Made by a program: the position numbers and the translations under genes. A stretch of DNA of 64,000 nucleotides, taken from assembly GCA_902567685.1 (NCBI GenBank), contig CACFNH010000002.1, forward strand, positions 1-64,000. The letters run 5' to 3'. The notes beneath the pieces are model-generated. The model made no database searches. It was not told the origin of the DNA and saw only the letters and a program-made list of their open reading frames with translations. Positions 34,913 to 44,121 of this stretch are shown piece after piece (the first letter of the stretch is position 1; each line of letters opens with the position of its first letter). This DNA is from an uncultured Pelagibacteraceae bacterium (GTDB lineage Bacteria; Pseudomonadota; Alphaproteobacteria; Pelagibacterales; Pelagibacteraceae).

Positions 34913-35594
34913 TTTTGAAAGTTAATAACTCTTTCTTGGTTATAGATTTAAATTTCACTGAATCACCAGGTGAAAGTATGCTTGGTTGGTTTTTTTTTAT
35001 ATCAAATAAATTTAATGGAGTTTTTCCAATAATATTCCAACCACCTGGACTTTCAAAAGTATAAATAGTACAAAATTTTTCTACTATACCAACAGATCCT
35101 CTATTAATCTTAACTCGAGGCGTGTCTAATCGATCATGATATAAATTTTTCTTTAAATCACCAAGAAAGGGTTGGCCAGGAACAAAACCTATCATATAGA
35201 CAAAAAAATCTGTATTAAGATGCTCCTTAACTATTTCATCAAAATTTAATTTGGTTTTTTCTTCTAATCTTTTTATATCTAGAGCAAATTCTTCATCGTA
35301 ACAAATTGGAATTTCTACAAGTTTGTTTTTCTCAGAAAAAATTGTTTTGGAATAATCGTTATTTTTAATAAATTCTATTACTTCTTTAGATTTTACTTCT
35401 CCTAAATCAAAATTGATAATTAATTTATTATAAGAGGGTGTGTAATTTAATATCCCTTTAATCTTTTTATCTTTTACAGATAATTTTATAAAATTAAAAA
35501 GCTTAATTACTTCTTTATTGGTTTTTTTATCAACCTCATCACCAAAATCACACGTGATGCCGCAGTCTCCGATATTGCTTATTTTTTTTAACAT
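34905..35594 (-). CDS. pxpB: 5-oxoprolinase subunit B (KipI-like)
   Basis: A 229-residue cyclophilin-like protein. GDCGITCDFGD at the start and GFVPGQPFLGDLKK, LDTPRVKINRGSVGIV and TFESPGGWNIIGKTPL in the C-terminal half are typical. It forms the carboxyltransferase-like heteromer with PxpC. The start is 37 bp from the divergent pxpA, so the three subunits are made from two opposing transcripts that share one small promoter region. Confidence 0.9.
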   Translation of the reverse strand: MLKKISNIGDCGITCDFGDEVDKKTNKEVIKLFNFIKLSVKDKKIKGILNYTPSYNKLIINFDLGEVKSKEVIEFIKNNDYSKTIFSEKNKLVEIPICYDEEFALDIKRLEEKTKLNFDEIVKEHLNTDFFVYMIGFVPGQPFLGDLKKNLYHDRLDTPRVKINRGSVGIVEKFCTIYTFESPGGWNIIGKTPLNLFDIKKNQPSILSPGDSVKFKSITKKELLTFKNA

Positions 35595-35631
35595 AAGTTG
35601 TTATAATTGATATTATATAATCGTATAAAAT

Positions 35632-36405
35632 ATGGAAATTAATATTAATTGTGATCTGGGAGAAACTTCAAAATTCTGTTCTACAGAAAACGACCCTTTG
35701 TTGTTAGGTGTAGTTAATTCTGCAAATATCGCGTGTGGTTATCACGCAGGTGATGAACTCACTATGAATAAAACAGTGGAAATTTCTAAAAAAAATGGAG
35801 TAAGTATTGGAGCCCATCCTTCTTTTAATGACCCTGAAAATTTTGGAAGAAAAAGATTAAATTTGCCTACTAAAGAGATTACTAAATTAATTATTGATCA
35901 AATTAATATTTTATCTGAGATAGCAGAAAAAAAATCTTCAAAAGTTACTCATGTTAAGCCACATGGTGCATTAAATAATATGGCATGTGAAAATTTTGAA
36001 TTAGCGAGCGTTATTGCTAAATCTATTATTCAAGCAAACAAGGATTTAATTTTTTTAGTTCCTACAGGCTCTCAAATGGAAAAAGCTGGAAAAAAACTCA
36101 AAATGAAAGTTGCAGCTGAAATATTTGCTGATAGAAATTATGAAGATGATGGCAATTTAGTTTCTAGATCAAAATCTAATGCATTAATTACAGACCCAGA
36201 AGTGGCAAAAGAACATGTGATTAAGATGGTTAAGAATCAAGCTATAAACTGTTTTTCTGGAAAAAAAATTCCCTGCGACATTGACTCAGTATGTGTTCAT
36301 GGAGATGGAAAAAGCGCAGTATTAACTGCAAAAGAAATAAGAGAAGGTCTTTTAAAAAATGGTGTGACTCTTCGACCATTGGATCAGTTAAAAAAATTTG
36401 CTTAG
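35632..36405 (+). CDS. pxpA: 5-oxoprolinase subunit A (LamB/YcsF family)
   Basis: A 257-residue protein with INCDLGE at the start, ANIACGYHAGDELTM (~30-44), IGAHPSFNDPENFGRK and a late VCVHGDGKSA. These are the metal- and substrate-binding motifs of PxpA/YcsF. Length is standard (about 250). It is divergent from pxpB-pxpC. Glutathione or peptide turnover makes 5-oxoproline, and this enzyme returns it to glutamate. Confidence 0.93.
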   Translation: MEININCDLGETSKFCSTENDPLLLGVVNSANIACGYHAGDELTMNKTVEISKKNGVSIGAHPSFNDPENFGRKRLNLPTKEITKLIIDQINILSEIAEKKSSKVTHVKPHGALNNMACENFELASVIAKSIIQANKDLIFLVPTGSQMEKAGKKLKMKVAAEIFADRNYEDDGNLVSRSKSNALITDPEVAKEHVIKMVKNQAINCFSGKKIPCDIDSVCVHGDGKSAVLTAKEIREGLLKNGVTLRPLDQLKKFA

Positions 36406-36414
36406 AAAAGCAAG

Positions 36415-36900
36415 ATGTTTAAAAAAATTTTTATAATTTTAATAGCAGTATTTATATTCGTGCAGTATTTAGATGCCTCTTATGGCGCAGCTACTGATAG
36501 TGGAAGTTCAGATAGTTATATAAAAGAATATAAAGATGCAGAAAAATTTGTTTTGAGAGCAAAGAAATTAGAAGAAAAAAATAAAATAGAAAGAGCAACA
36601 AAATTATACTCTAAAGCTTTAGAAAAATTAAAAAATGCATATAAGTCAGATAAAAAAAATCCAGACATATTAAATTATCTAGGTTTTACTCTAAGAAAAA
36701 CTGGAAAATTAAAAGAAGCTGAGAAGTATTATTTAGCAGGTTTAAAAATTGATCCTAAACATAATGGAATAAATGAATATTTGGGAGAACTATATGTTAA
36801 AACGGGTCGAATGGAGTTGGCTAAGGAAAGATTGGCAGTTTTAAAAAATTGTAATTGTGAAGAATACGAAGAATTAAAAGAGGTTATTGAAAAAAATTAA
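36415..36900 (+). CDS. TPR-repeat protein with signal peptide
   Basis: A 161-residue protein. The first ~25 residues form a signal peptide (FIILIAVFIFVQYLDASYGA), followed by three tetratricopeptide helices pairs from about residue 43: AKKLEEKNKIERATKLYSKAL, NPDILNYLGFTLRKTGKLKEAEKYY and NGINEYLGELYVKTGRMELA. A CNC near the end is a possible metal or disulfide site. It is probably a periplasmic scaffold. The downstream DoxX gene starts on the next base after its stop. Confidence 0.75.
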   Translation: MFKKIFIILIAVFIFVQYLDASYGAATDSGSSDSYIKEYKDAEKFVLRAKKLEEKNKIERATKLYSKALEKLKNAYKSDKKNPDILNYLGFTLRKTGKLKEAEKYYLAGLKIDPKHNGINEYLGELYVKTGRMELAKERLAVLKNCNCEEYEELKEVIEKN

Positions 36901-37290
36901 ATGCATATTGTAGATGTTTTTGGAAGGGTTTTTATATCAGCGCTTTTTCTGGTTGAGGCAGTAAGAAAAATTTTAAATCCAGATTTAAGCATGATATACA
37001 TGTCAGACCACCATGTTCCTGAGTTCCTTTTTTATCCCTCTGTTGCTTTTGAGTTAATATTTCCTTTATTATTAATTGTGGGTTATAAAACTAGAATAGT
37101 AGCTTTAATTTTAGCATTTTTCGTACTTGTAGTTACTTTAATTTTTCACACTCATCATATAATGGCTGATGGTTCGCAGCTAACGACTGTACTAAAAAAT
37201 ATTGCAATAATGGGTGGGTTAATGGTAGTTGTTGCTAATAAACCGCAAGTTTGTAGTATAGATTATTATTTGGAGTCAAAAAAAAGGTAA
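36901..37290 (+). CDS. DoxX-family membrane protein
   Basis: A 129-residue protein with four hydrophobic helices. GRVFISALFLVEAVRKI is the family N-terminal signature, and LILAFFVLVVTLIFHTHH and MGGLMVVVANK close the fold. DoxX proteins are linked to redox or sulfur metabolism in a few cases, but most are uncharacterised. The ATG directly follows the stop of the TPR gene, and the next gene starts right after its own stop, so all three are one operon. Confidence 0.8.
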   Translation: MHIVDVFGRVFISALFLVEAVRKILNPDLSMIYMSDHHVPEFLFYPSVAFELIFPLLLIVGYKTRIVALILAFFVLVVTLIFHTHHIMADGSQLTTVLKNIAIMGGLMVVVANKPQVCSIDYYLESKKR

Positions 37291-37743
37291 TTGATTTTGC
37301 CAAAAAGTAAAAGTCAACTTTATAAGTTATTCAAACCTCAGGTTACACCAAAAAAAATGCTTGAGTTAGGAGTGTTTGGGGGTTCTTATTTTAATAAAGA
37401 GCAGATGAAAGAATTTCCTAAATCTTGGTTTGAAAAAGCAAAATTGAGTAAAAGATTTGATGTAAAATTAAATCGATTTAAAATTAAATCTGGTTTATCT
37501 AGACAAGAATGGATTAAAAAAGGATGGATTTTTAGAGAAGATCCCCTTGGATGGTTTCAATGGTACTGCAGATACACAAATGGAAGACGAATTGCAAATA
37601 TTGATGAAATTCAAATACAAAGATGGATAAATTTCACACGACATGTAAAAGCTATAAAAAAAAATTGTGAAGAAGGTGATTTGTTTTGTAGAAGAAGACA
37701 GAGACAAGCAATACTTCAATGGGCTTACGATCCTTTTATTTAA
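37291..37743 (+). CDS. Conserved protein of unknown function (W/R-rich)
   Basis: A 150-residue protein starting with TTG directly after the DoxX stop; AAAAGG just upstream is its ribosome site. It has no membrane segment and a distinctive Trp-rich stretch, WIKKGWIFREDPLGWFQWYCRYTNGRR (about residues 69-95), followed by QRWINFTRHVKAI and a C-terminal CRRRQRQAILQWAYDP. Such conservation-like patterning suggests a structured protein, but I do not recognise the family. The 3' end overlaps the convergent dctM by 8 bp. Confidence 0.7.
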   Translation: MILPKSKSQLYKLFKPQVTPKKMLELGVFGGSYFNKEQMKEFPKSWFEKAKLSKRFDVKLNRFKIKSGLSRQEWIKKGWIFREDPLGWFQWYCRYTNGRRIANIDEIQIQRWINFTRHVKAIKKNCEEGDLFCRRRQRQAILQWAYDPFI

Positions 37744-39046
37744 GAGGCTGAATCATTTGCTCAGGCAACCAAAGAGCTAATTGAGGGAAAGCTATAATAA
37801 TAATCACGGCCAAGATCATTAAAAGAAAAAGTGGAAAAGCACTTCTAGCGATAAAACCCATATCTTTTTTTGCCATCCCCTGTAAAACAAACAAATTAAA
37901 TCCAACTGGTGGGGTAATCTGGGCCATTTCCACAACTATGACCAAATAAATACCAAACCAAATCATGTCAAAACCTGCTTGACGTATCATAGGCTCGATA
38001 ATTGCCATAGTTAAAACCACTGCAGATATACCGTCTAAAAACATACCTAGAATTATATAAAACAATGTTAGAACTAAAAGAAGCATGTAAGGTGACAGAT
38101 GCAAAGTATCAATAAAAACTGCTAAATTTTTTGGGAGACCAGTAAAAGCCATAGCTAAAGTCAAAAAAGAAGATCCAGCTAGTATAAAAGCAATCATACA
38201 AGAAGTTTTTGTTGCTCCTAATAAAGATTTGCTAAAAGACTCTTTTGTTAAGCTATTTTGAAAATAAGATAATACTAACGCTCCTAAAACTCCAAGTGAG
38301 GCAGCTTCTGTAGCTGTAGCAATACCAGCGTAAATAGATCCAATTACTGCTAATATTAAAAGAATAACAGGTAACAACTGTCCTGATTGTTTTATCTTTT
38401 CTAAAAATGAAAAGTCCTGGCTTATAACGGGCATAATCTTTTTGTTTTTTAAAGACCAAATAACTACATAAGTCATAAACAATATAGCCAATCCAATACC
38501 AGGAATAATGCCAGCAATAAAAAGTTTTGCTATAGACTCTTCAACGGTAACACCGTAAATAATCAAAATAATTGATGGTGGAATTAAAAGACCCAAAGTT
38601 CCTGATCCTGCTAAAGTTCCTAAAAGAAACCTTTCAGGATAATTTCTTTTTCTAAGTTCTGGTATTGACATTTTCCCAACAGTAGCAACTGTAGCTGCTG
38701 AAGAACCAGAAATTGCTGCAAAGATCGCGCATCCCAAAACGTTAACGTGAATTAAACCTCCAGGTAATTTTGCAAGCCACGGTGACAATCCTTTGAATAA
38801 ATTCTCTGATAATTTTGTCCTAAATAAAATTTCCCCCATCCAAACAAAAAGAGGTAAGGCTGTTAAAGACCATGATGAGCCCATACTCCACATAGTTGTT
38901 GCCATTGCATCTCCAACTGGCCGCGTTGTAAACATCAGCATTCCTATAGTAGAAACTCCAATCATGCTTATGCCAACCCAAACTCCTGATCCAAGTAAAA
39001 TTAATAAGACACTGATAAAAAATATTGTTAAATAAACTTCAATCAT
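37736..39046 (-). CDS. dctM: TRAP transporter large permease (DctM)
   Basis: A 436-residue membrane protein with about twelve hydrophobic helices. LPLFVWMGEILFRTKLSENLF, CAIFAAISGSSAATVATVGKMSIPE and GTLAGSGTLGLLIPPSIILIIYG are the DctM signature. It is the transport channel of a sodium-driven TRAP system. It overlaps dctQ by 8 bp and forms dctP-dctQ-dctM. The organic-acid or other substrate is set by DctP and is not known. Confidence 0.92.
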   Translation of the reverse strand: MIEVYLTIFFISVLLILLGSGVWVGISMIGVSTIGMLMFTTRPVGDAMATTMWSMGSSWSLTALPLFVWMGEILFRTKLSENLFKGLSPWLAKLPGGLIHVNVLGCAIFAAISGSSAATVATVGKMSIPELRKRNYPERFLLGTLAGSGTLGLLIPPSIILIIYGVTVEESIAKLFIAGIIPGIGLAILFMTYVVIWSLKNKKIMPVISQDFSFLEKIKQSGQLLPVILLILAVIGSIYAGIATATEAASLGVLGALVLSYFQNSLTKESFSKSLLGATKTSCMIAFILAGSSFLTLAMAFTGLPKNLAVFIDTLHLSPYMLLLVLTLFYIILGMFLDGISAVVLTMAIIEPMIRQAGFDMIWFGIYLVIVVEMAQITPPVGFNLFVLQGMAKKDMGFIARSAFPLFLLMILAVIIIIAFPQLALWLPEQMIQPLK

Positions 39047-39527
39047 TTTGTTTAAAAAATAGTTTTAAAAAGTTATGCAAAATACAAATAAAAAATATTA
39101 TAGAACCTAAGGCAACTCCAGTTTGAGGTATCCAAAGTAGAATCTCATCTGCTCCTTGGCTTCTCTCAGCAAGTTGAATAGATACAATCCACATTTTAAT
39201 AAAATAAAAAGCTAAAAAAGCTGAAAAGAAAGTAGAGACTGCTAAAGACCAAATAGTTAAAAATCTTAATAGTTTTCCTTTAGCTTTCTCAAGAAATAAA
39301 GTGATTCTGATATGGCCATTCTCATTGAATGTATAGGCTAATGCCAAAAAAGAAGCAGTTGCCAGGCTATAACCAGAATATTCAGTTAAACCACGAATAT
39401 AAAATCCAAAAATTCTAGATGTTATCCCTATAACTATAGAAACTAATATAAGAATTAAAAAAAAGGACGCAACATATCCAGAATATTTATAAAGAGAATT
39501 TAAAAATTTTTCTATCTTAGAAAACAT
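39039..39527 (-). CDS. dctQ: TRAP transporter small permease (DctQ)
   Basis: A 162-residue protein with four hydrophobic helices. RGLTEYSGYSLATASFLALAYTFNENGHIRITLF is the DctQ signature. It holds DctM at the membrane. No clear ribosome site is visible: the ATG is directly preceded by the T-rich side of a strong hairpin, which separates it from dctP. Its expression may therefore depend on read-through. Confidence 0.88.
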   Translation of the reverse strand: MFSKIEKFLNSLYKYSGYVASFFLILILVSIVIGITSRIFGFYIRGLTEYSGYSLATASFLALAYTFNENGHIRITLFLEKAKGKLLRFLTIWSLAVSTFFSAFLAFYFIKMWIVSIQLAERSQGADEILLWIPQTGVALGSIIFFICILHNFLKLFFKQND

Positions 39528-39558
39528 AAAAGGCCGTATCCCATTATACGGCCTTTTT
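39528..39558 (-). terminator. Hairpin between dctP and dctQ
   Basis: A 12 bp stem (AAAAGGCCGTAT paired with ATACGGCCTTTT) with a six-base loop lies 13 bp beyond the dctP stop. On the minus strand its stem end runs straight into the dctQ start codon. It is a terminator/attenuator that would give more DctP than DctQM, and it may occlude the dctQ start. Confidence 0.8.
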
Positions 39559-39571
39559 GCCTAAATAAAAT

Positions 39572-40543
39572 TTATTTATATGCTGATAAAACAGCTTGTC
39601 CTCTTGAACCCGCTCTATCTGCCCATTCTTTAGCCATAGTAGCACCAGTTTTCTCAAAATGACTTTGTAAAGCTGAATTAACTTTACCAACTACCATTCC
39701 GGCATCGGCTAAAGCTTTTTTGTCTGCAACATTACCCATTTTAGATAATTGCCAACCTTTTCTTTCAGCCAAAGCTGCCTGTTTCATAACTAATTTTTGA
39801 GTAGAACTATCAAGTTTATTCCAAGCTTTTTTGTTTACAACAACCATATTTTTTGGAAACCAAGCTGCAATATCATAAAAATATTTAACACCATTTTCCC
39901 AAATTTTACTGTTTTTTCCTGTTGTAGGAGAGGTAATCATACTCTCAACCATTCCAGTTGAAAATGCTTGGCTGATTGCAACTGCTTCTAATTTAGTTGG
40001 TTTCATACCTGTCAATTCCGCAATTCTAATTGTTGCTGAATTGTAAGCTCTGAACTTCAGTCCTTTTAGATCATTTACAGAATTAATAGCTTTTTTGCTA
40101 TATAAACCTTGTGCTGGCCAAGGAACTGCGTAAAGGAATACTAATCCTTTTTCATCAAGTCCTTTTACTAGTTCAGCTTTTGAAGCATTGTAAAGTTTTT
40201 GTGCATCAGAATAACTCTGAGCAACAAAAGGAATTGAATCTATTTCTAACAATGGATCAAACTTTCCGTGAGCAGACATAAATCTCTCACCTATTTGTGT
40301 TTGTCCAGTTTGCACAGCTCTTAAAATAGCTCCGCCTTTAAACAAAGATCCACCTGGGTGAGTTTTAATTGTAAGCTTTCCACCTGACTTTTCAGTAACA
40401 GCTTTTGCAAATTCAGCAGCATTTGCTGAATGAAAATTACCAGCTCCATAAGCTAAAGCCATATTCCATGTCTCGGCATTAGAAGCTCCTGCGCTAATAA
40501 GTAAGGATGTTATTATTATACCAATCTTTTTTAATATTCTCAT
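39572..40543 (-). CDS. dctP: TRAP transporter substrate-binding protein (DctP)
   Basis: A 323-residue periplasmic protein. A signal peptide (IGIIITSLLISAGASNA) is followed by TWNMALAYGAGNFHSANAAEFAKAV and LKGLKFRAYNSATIRIAELTGMKPT, the DctP fold with its conserved arginine. The chosen ATG at 40543 has an AGGAGG ribosome site just upstream; a longer frame from 40603 would place 20 residues before the signal peptide. It delivers a small organic substrate to DctQM. The ligand is not predictable. Confidence 0.92.
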   Translation of the reverse strand: MRILKKIGIIITSLLISAGASNAETWNMALAYGAGNFHSANAAEFAKAVTEKSGGKLTIKTHPGGSLFKGGAILRAVQTGQTQIGERFMSAHGKFDPLLEIDSIPFVAQSYSDAQKLYNASKAELVKGLDEKGLVFLYAVPWPAQGLYSKKAINSVNDLKGLKFRAYNSATIRIAELTGMKPTKLEAVAISQAFSTGMVESMITSPTTGKNSKIWENGVKYFYDIAAWFPKNMVVVNKKAWNKLDSSTQKLVMKQAALAERKGWQLSKMGNVADKKALADAGMVVGKVNSALQSHFEKTGATMAKEWADRAGSRGQAVLSAYK

Positions 40544-40611
40544 TTTTCCTCCTATGAAATGTATTAATTTTGTTATTTGACTAGTTGCTTTAGTAAAAAT
40601 CAAGGAAAATT

Positions 40612-41928
40612 TTAAAATTTTCTCAAGATTTTAGGGAAATAAAAATTAAGAGTTAGCGCTCTGATAGCCATAAAAAACAGTAATGAAAGCCACAAACCGT
40701 GGTTTCCTAAATTATCAATCAAATAAATAGAAAATAAAATGAATAAAGTAACTGAAATGATCATGCTATTACGAAGTTCGGCTGTTTGAGAGGCTCCAAT
40801 AAAAATTCCATCAAATTGATAACAAAAAGAAGATATTGGGGGAATTAAAATAATCCAAAATACAAAGCCAAAAGATAAAAATCTTAAATATTCGATATTA
40901 GTCAATGTACTGATAATATCTTTAAAGAAAAATAAATAAACAACTGAGATAATTAATCCTGTAAAAAAACTTAACTTGAATGAATTAGAAACAGCTAGAA
41001 AAAAAGATTTTCTGGTCTTTCTTCCAATTGTATAACCGATGACCCCTTCTGTGCTAAAAGCATAAGCATCTAAAAAAAATGAGGCAAGCATAACGAACTG
41101 TATCAAAATACTATTGGCTGCTAAATAATCTTCTCCTAGTTTTGCTCCTTGATAAGGAATCCAAAGAAACGCAAAAGTTAAAAGAAGGGTTCTTATGAAA
41201 ATATCAAAATTAATACTGAATAATTTAGTAATTTTTTTTGTTACAATTATTCTACTAACTCTAGGTATAATCTTAAATTGTTTTTTTATAAAAAAATAAG
41301 TACTAGTTAAAAAAATAAAAACAGTTAGATATGCTGATAAAACAGTACCCCAAGCTACTCCATCGACTTCTAAATTCAAACTTATTACAAAAAAAGTACT
41401 AAAAATTATATTAGTAATAGAAAAAAATGTAACTATTAGACTAGATGTAAATGTTTTTTGCAAACCAAGATATAATCCAATTAAAACATACATAACTAGT
41501 TCCGCTGGGGCTGATAGTATTCTTATAAATATATATTTTCTTATTAAGTTTTGAGTATCTTCTGATGTTTCAAAAAAAGTTTTTATAAGTGAAACAATAA
41601 AATCTCTTAATGAAATTATTATCAAAGCAAAGAATAGTGCCAATATTATATTTCTTAAAGTAGTTCCAACTATATCTCTATAATCTCCTCTTCCTTGGGC
41701 TTGAGCGACCAGCCCTACGGTTCCCATTCTCAAAAAACCAAAACTCCAAAAAACCATACTAATTACTGAACTTGAGATACTTACAGCTACTAAATATTTT
41801 GTACTAGATAAATGACCCATTAACCCTGTATCAACTAAACCGACCAATGGAATTGCTAAATTTGCAAAAAAAATGGGTATAGACAGTTTTAACAAGTATT
41901 TTTTAGAAATTTTTGAAGGGTGTTTCAT
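40612..41928 (-). CDS. MATE-family efflux transporter
   Basis: A 438-residue protein with twelve hydrophobic helices of the DinF-like MATE group. LSIPIFFANLAIPLVGLVDTGLMGHL (first helices) and GTVGLVAQAQGRGD are typical, and a matching second half is present. It exports drugs or metabolites with H+ or Na+. The ATG at 41928 (MKHPSKISKKYLLK) fits the family better than the one five codons upstream. It is a single gene, divergent from terC by 66 bp. Confidence 0.85.
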   Translation of the reverse strand: MKHPSKISKKYLLKLSIPIFFANLAIPLVGLVDTGLMGHLSSTKYLVAVSISSSVISMVFWSFGFLRMGTVGLVAQAQGRGDYRDIVGTTLRNIILALFFALIIISLRDFIVSLIKTFFETSEDTQNLIRKYIFIRILSAPAELVMYVLIGLYLGLQKTFTSSLIVTFFSITNIIFSTFFVISLNLEVDGVAWGTVLSAYLTVFIFLTSTYFFIKKQFKIIPRVSRIIVTKKITKLFSINFDIFIRTLLLTFAFLWIPYQGAKLGEDYLAANSILIQFVMLASFFLDAYAFSTEGVIGYTIGRKTRKSFFLAVSNSFKLSFFTGLIISVVYLFFFKDIISTLTNIEYLRFLSFGFVFWIILIPPISSFCYQFDGIFIGASQTAELRNSMIISVTLFILFSIYLIDNLGNHGLWLSLLFFMAIRALTLNFYFPKILRKF

Positions 41929-41994
41929 TTTCAAATATTGCAATAATTTATCATTTATCTTATTAAAGTGTAATTATATAAAATAAAGACAACA

Positions 41995-42615
41995 ATGTTA
42001 GAACAATTCGTAATTTCAATTCAAATTATTATTATTGATATAGTTATGGCTGCAGATAATGCGATCATTATAGGTTTGATCGCGTCCGGTTTTGCTAAAC
42101 AAAACCGCAAAAGAATTATTGCCTGGGGTGTAGCTGCAGCTTTTATTTTTAGAGTTATTTTTGCTTTTGGAGCAACTTATATCTTAGAGTTTGCTTGGCT
42201 AAAAATTCTTGGGGGTTTATTATTATTATGGATTGTAAATAATTTAAGAACAGATTTTCTTGAAAATAAAAAGATTAGATCTCCAGATTTAAAGTCTAAA
42301 GAAAATTTATCATTTTCTCAAGGTGTTTACAGAGTTTTAGTTGCTGATATGACTTTAAGTTTAGACAATGTTTTAGGAGTAGTTGGAGCTGCTAAAGATT
42401 ACTATTATTTAATGATAGGTGGACTTCTGCTTTCTGTACTTTTGGTTGCAACATTAGCTTCTTACTTCGCAAACTACATTAAAGATCATAAGTGGCTTGC
42501 TTATGTTGGTTTATTTGTAATTATGATAGTTGCACTACAATTAATAATTGGAGGTCTAATTAATCTTGAAATCCTTTCAATTAATGAAAAATTTGAATTT
42601 CTTTTTAATATATAA
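41995..42615 (+). CDS. TerC-family membrane protein
   Basis: A 206-residue protein with seven hydrophobic helices. DIVMAADNAIIIGLIASG and VADMTLSLDNVLGVVGAA are the two acidic repeats of the TerC/Alx family, which is linked to manganese export and metalation of secreted proteins. The length is typical of YjbE-like members. It is a single gene between two minus-strand loci and ends 6 bp before the tctA stop. Confidence 0.9.
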   Translation: MLEQFVISIQIIIIDIVMAADNAIIIGLIASGFAKQNRKRIIAWGVAAAFIFRVIFAFGATYILEFAWLKILGGLLLLWIVNNLRTDFLENKKIRSPDLKSKENLSFSQGVYRVLVADMTLSLDNVLGVVGAAKDYYYLMIGGLLLSVLLVATLASYFANYIKDHKWLAYVGLFVIMIVALQLIIGGLINLEILSINEKFEFLFNI

Positions 42616-42621
42616 ATAATT

Positions 42622-44121
42622 TTATTTTTTCTTTTTAAAACTTGAATAGATTTGCCAACTAATTATTGAAATAGTAAAAACAAGTATTACAGCAGTAAGT
42701 GGTCTATCCCACAAAAAATTAAAAGATCCGTTGCTTATTAATAAAGATCTTCTTAGATTCTCTTCCATTAATCCTCCCAGTACGAAAGCCAGTATAAGAG
42801 GTGGCATAGGAAAATTATAAAGTCTTAAAAAGGTAGCTAAAACTGCAATCCCTATCATTAAAAAAATATCAAAATTATTAAATGACATTAGATAAATTCC
42901 TGTGACTGAAAAAAATAAAATTAATGGAATTAAAAAATTTTTAGGTGTTGCAAGAACCCTAGCAATATAAGGAATAAGAGGAAGATTAAGAATAAGTAAT
43001 ATAACCATTCCTATATACATTGACATTATAACAGACCAAAATATTTCTGGATTAGTCATATAAAGTCTTGGTCCTGGCTGGATACCAAAACCTAAGAGAG
43101 CACCTAACATAACTGCAGTAGTTCCGCTTCCTGGTATTCCTAAAGTTAATAGAGGAACAAATGATCCAGAGCATGCTGCATTATTTGCTGTTTCTGGCGC
43201 TGCTAAACCGTGAACACTTCCTTTTCCAAAAAGTTTTTTTTCATCTTCTTTTACATAATTTCTTTCCATTCCATATGCTAAAAATGATGCAATAGTTGCA
43301 CCAGCACCAGGTAAAACACCTATTAAAAAACCTAATACAGAAGATCTGGGAATAGATTTTAACATTTTATTTCTTTCATCTTTGTCTAATTTAATTGAAC
43401 CTAGTTTAGAAAGAGAAATTTGTTCAGTAGCACGGCTTGGATCTTTTCCTTTCAAAATAATTGTTAGGGCTTCGCTCATTGCAAATGTTGCCATAACTAC
43501 CAATACGAAGCTAATTCCATCTGTTAAATTCATATTGTTAAAAGTAAATCTTGTTATATCTGACAAAGAATCTTGTCCTACAGTTGCTAGCATTAATCCT
43601 AAAATAACCATCATCATAGCTTTTAAAAATTGACCTTTTGAAGAAAATGCTGATACAGCAGTCAAACCTAAAACCATTAATGCAAAATAGTCTGGTGATC
43701 TAAAAGCTAAACTGACTTTTGATAGACTCGGTGCAGCAAACAGTAAAAATATTGCAGAAATTGTTCCTCCGGCAAAAGAACTGTAAGCAGCTATTGCTAA
43801 AGCCTTTCCTGCTTTACCTTGTTGTGCCATTGGGTACCCATCGAAGGACGTAGCAACAGTTCCCGGAACACCTGGTGCATTAATTAAAATTGATGAAGTC
43901 GATCCTCCAAATACTGCACCGTAATACACTCCAGCCATTAAAATTAAACCTGTGGCAGGTTCAAAGCCATAAGTAATTGTAATCATCAAAGCTATAGCTG
44001 TCATTGGGCCAAGTCCAGGAAGCATTCCAATAATGGTTCCAAAAAAACAACCCATCATTACCATTAAAATATTTTTGAAGCTTAGGGCAGTTTGTAAGCC
44101 TATTAATATTCCTTCAATCAT
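42622..44121 (-). CDS. tctA: Tripartite tricarboxylate transporter permease (TctA)
   Basis: A 499-residue integral membrane protein. GLQTALSFKNILMVMMGCFFGTIIGMLPGLGPMTAIALM at the N-terminus and GVLPGAGATIASFLAYGMERN are family signatures; the repeat GTIIGMLPGLGP and GFLIGVLPGAG is clear. The ATG at 44121 overlaps tctB by 4 bp and is preferred to a start at 44238. The TTT systems take up citrate and other carboxylates with TctC as binder and TctB as small subunit. The substrate is unknown. Confidence 0.92.
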   Translation of the reverse strand: MIEGILIGLQTALSFKNILMVMMGCFFGTIIGMLPGLGPMTAIALMITITYGFEPATGLILMAGVYYGAVFGGSTSSILINAPGVPGTVATSFDGYPMAQQGKAGKALAIAAYSSFAGGTISAIFLLFAAPSLSKVSLAFRSPDYFALMVLGLTAVSAFSSKGQFLKAMMMVILGLMLATVGQDSLSDITRFTFNNMNLTDGISFVLVVMATFAMSEALTIILKGKDPSRATEQISLSKLGSIKLDKDERNKMLKSIPRSSVLGFLIGVLPGAGATIASFLAYGMERNYVKEDEKKLFGKGSVHGLAAPETANNAACSGSFVPLLTLGIPGSGTTAVMLGALLGFGIQPGPRLYMTNPEIFWSVIMSMYIGMVILLILNLPLIPYIARVLATPKNFLIPLILFFSVTGIYLMSFNNFDIFLMIGIAVLATFLRLYNFPMPPLILAFVLGGLMEENLRRSLLISNGSFNFLWDRPLTAVILVFTISIISWQIYSSFKKKK

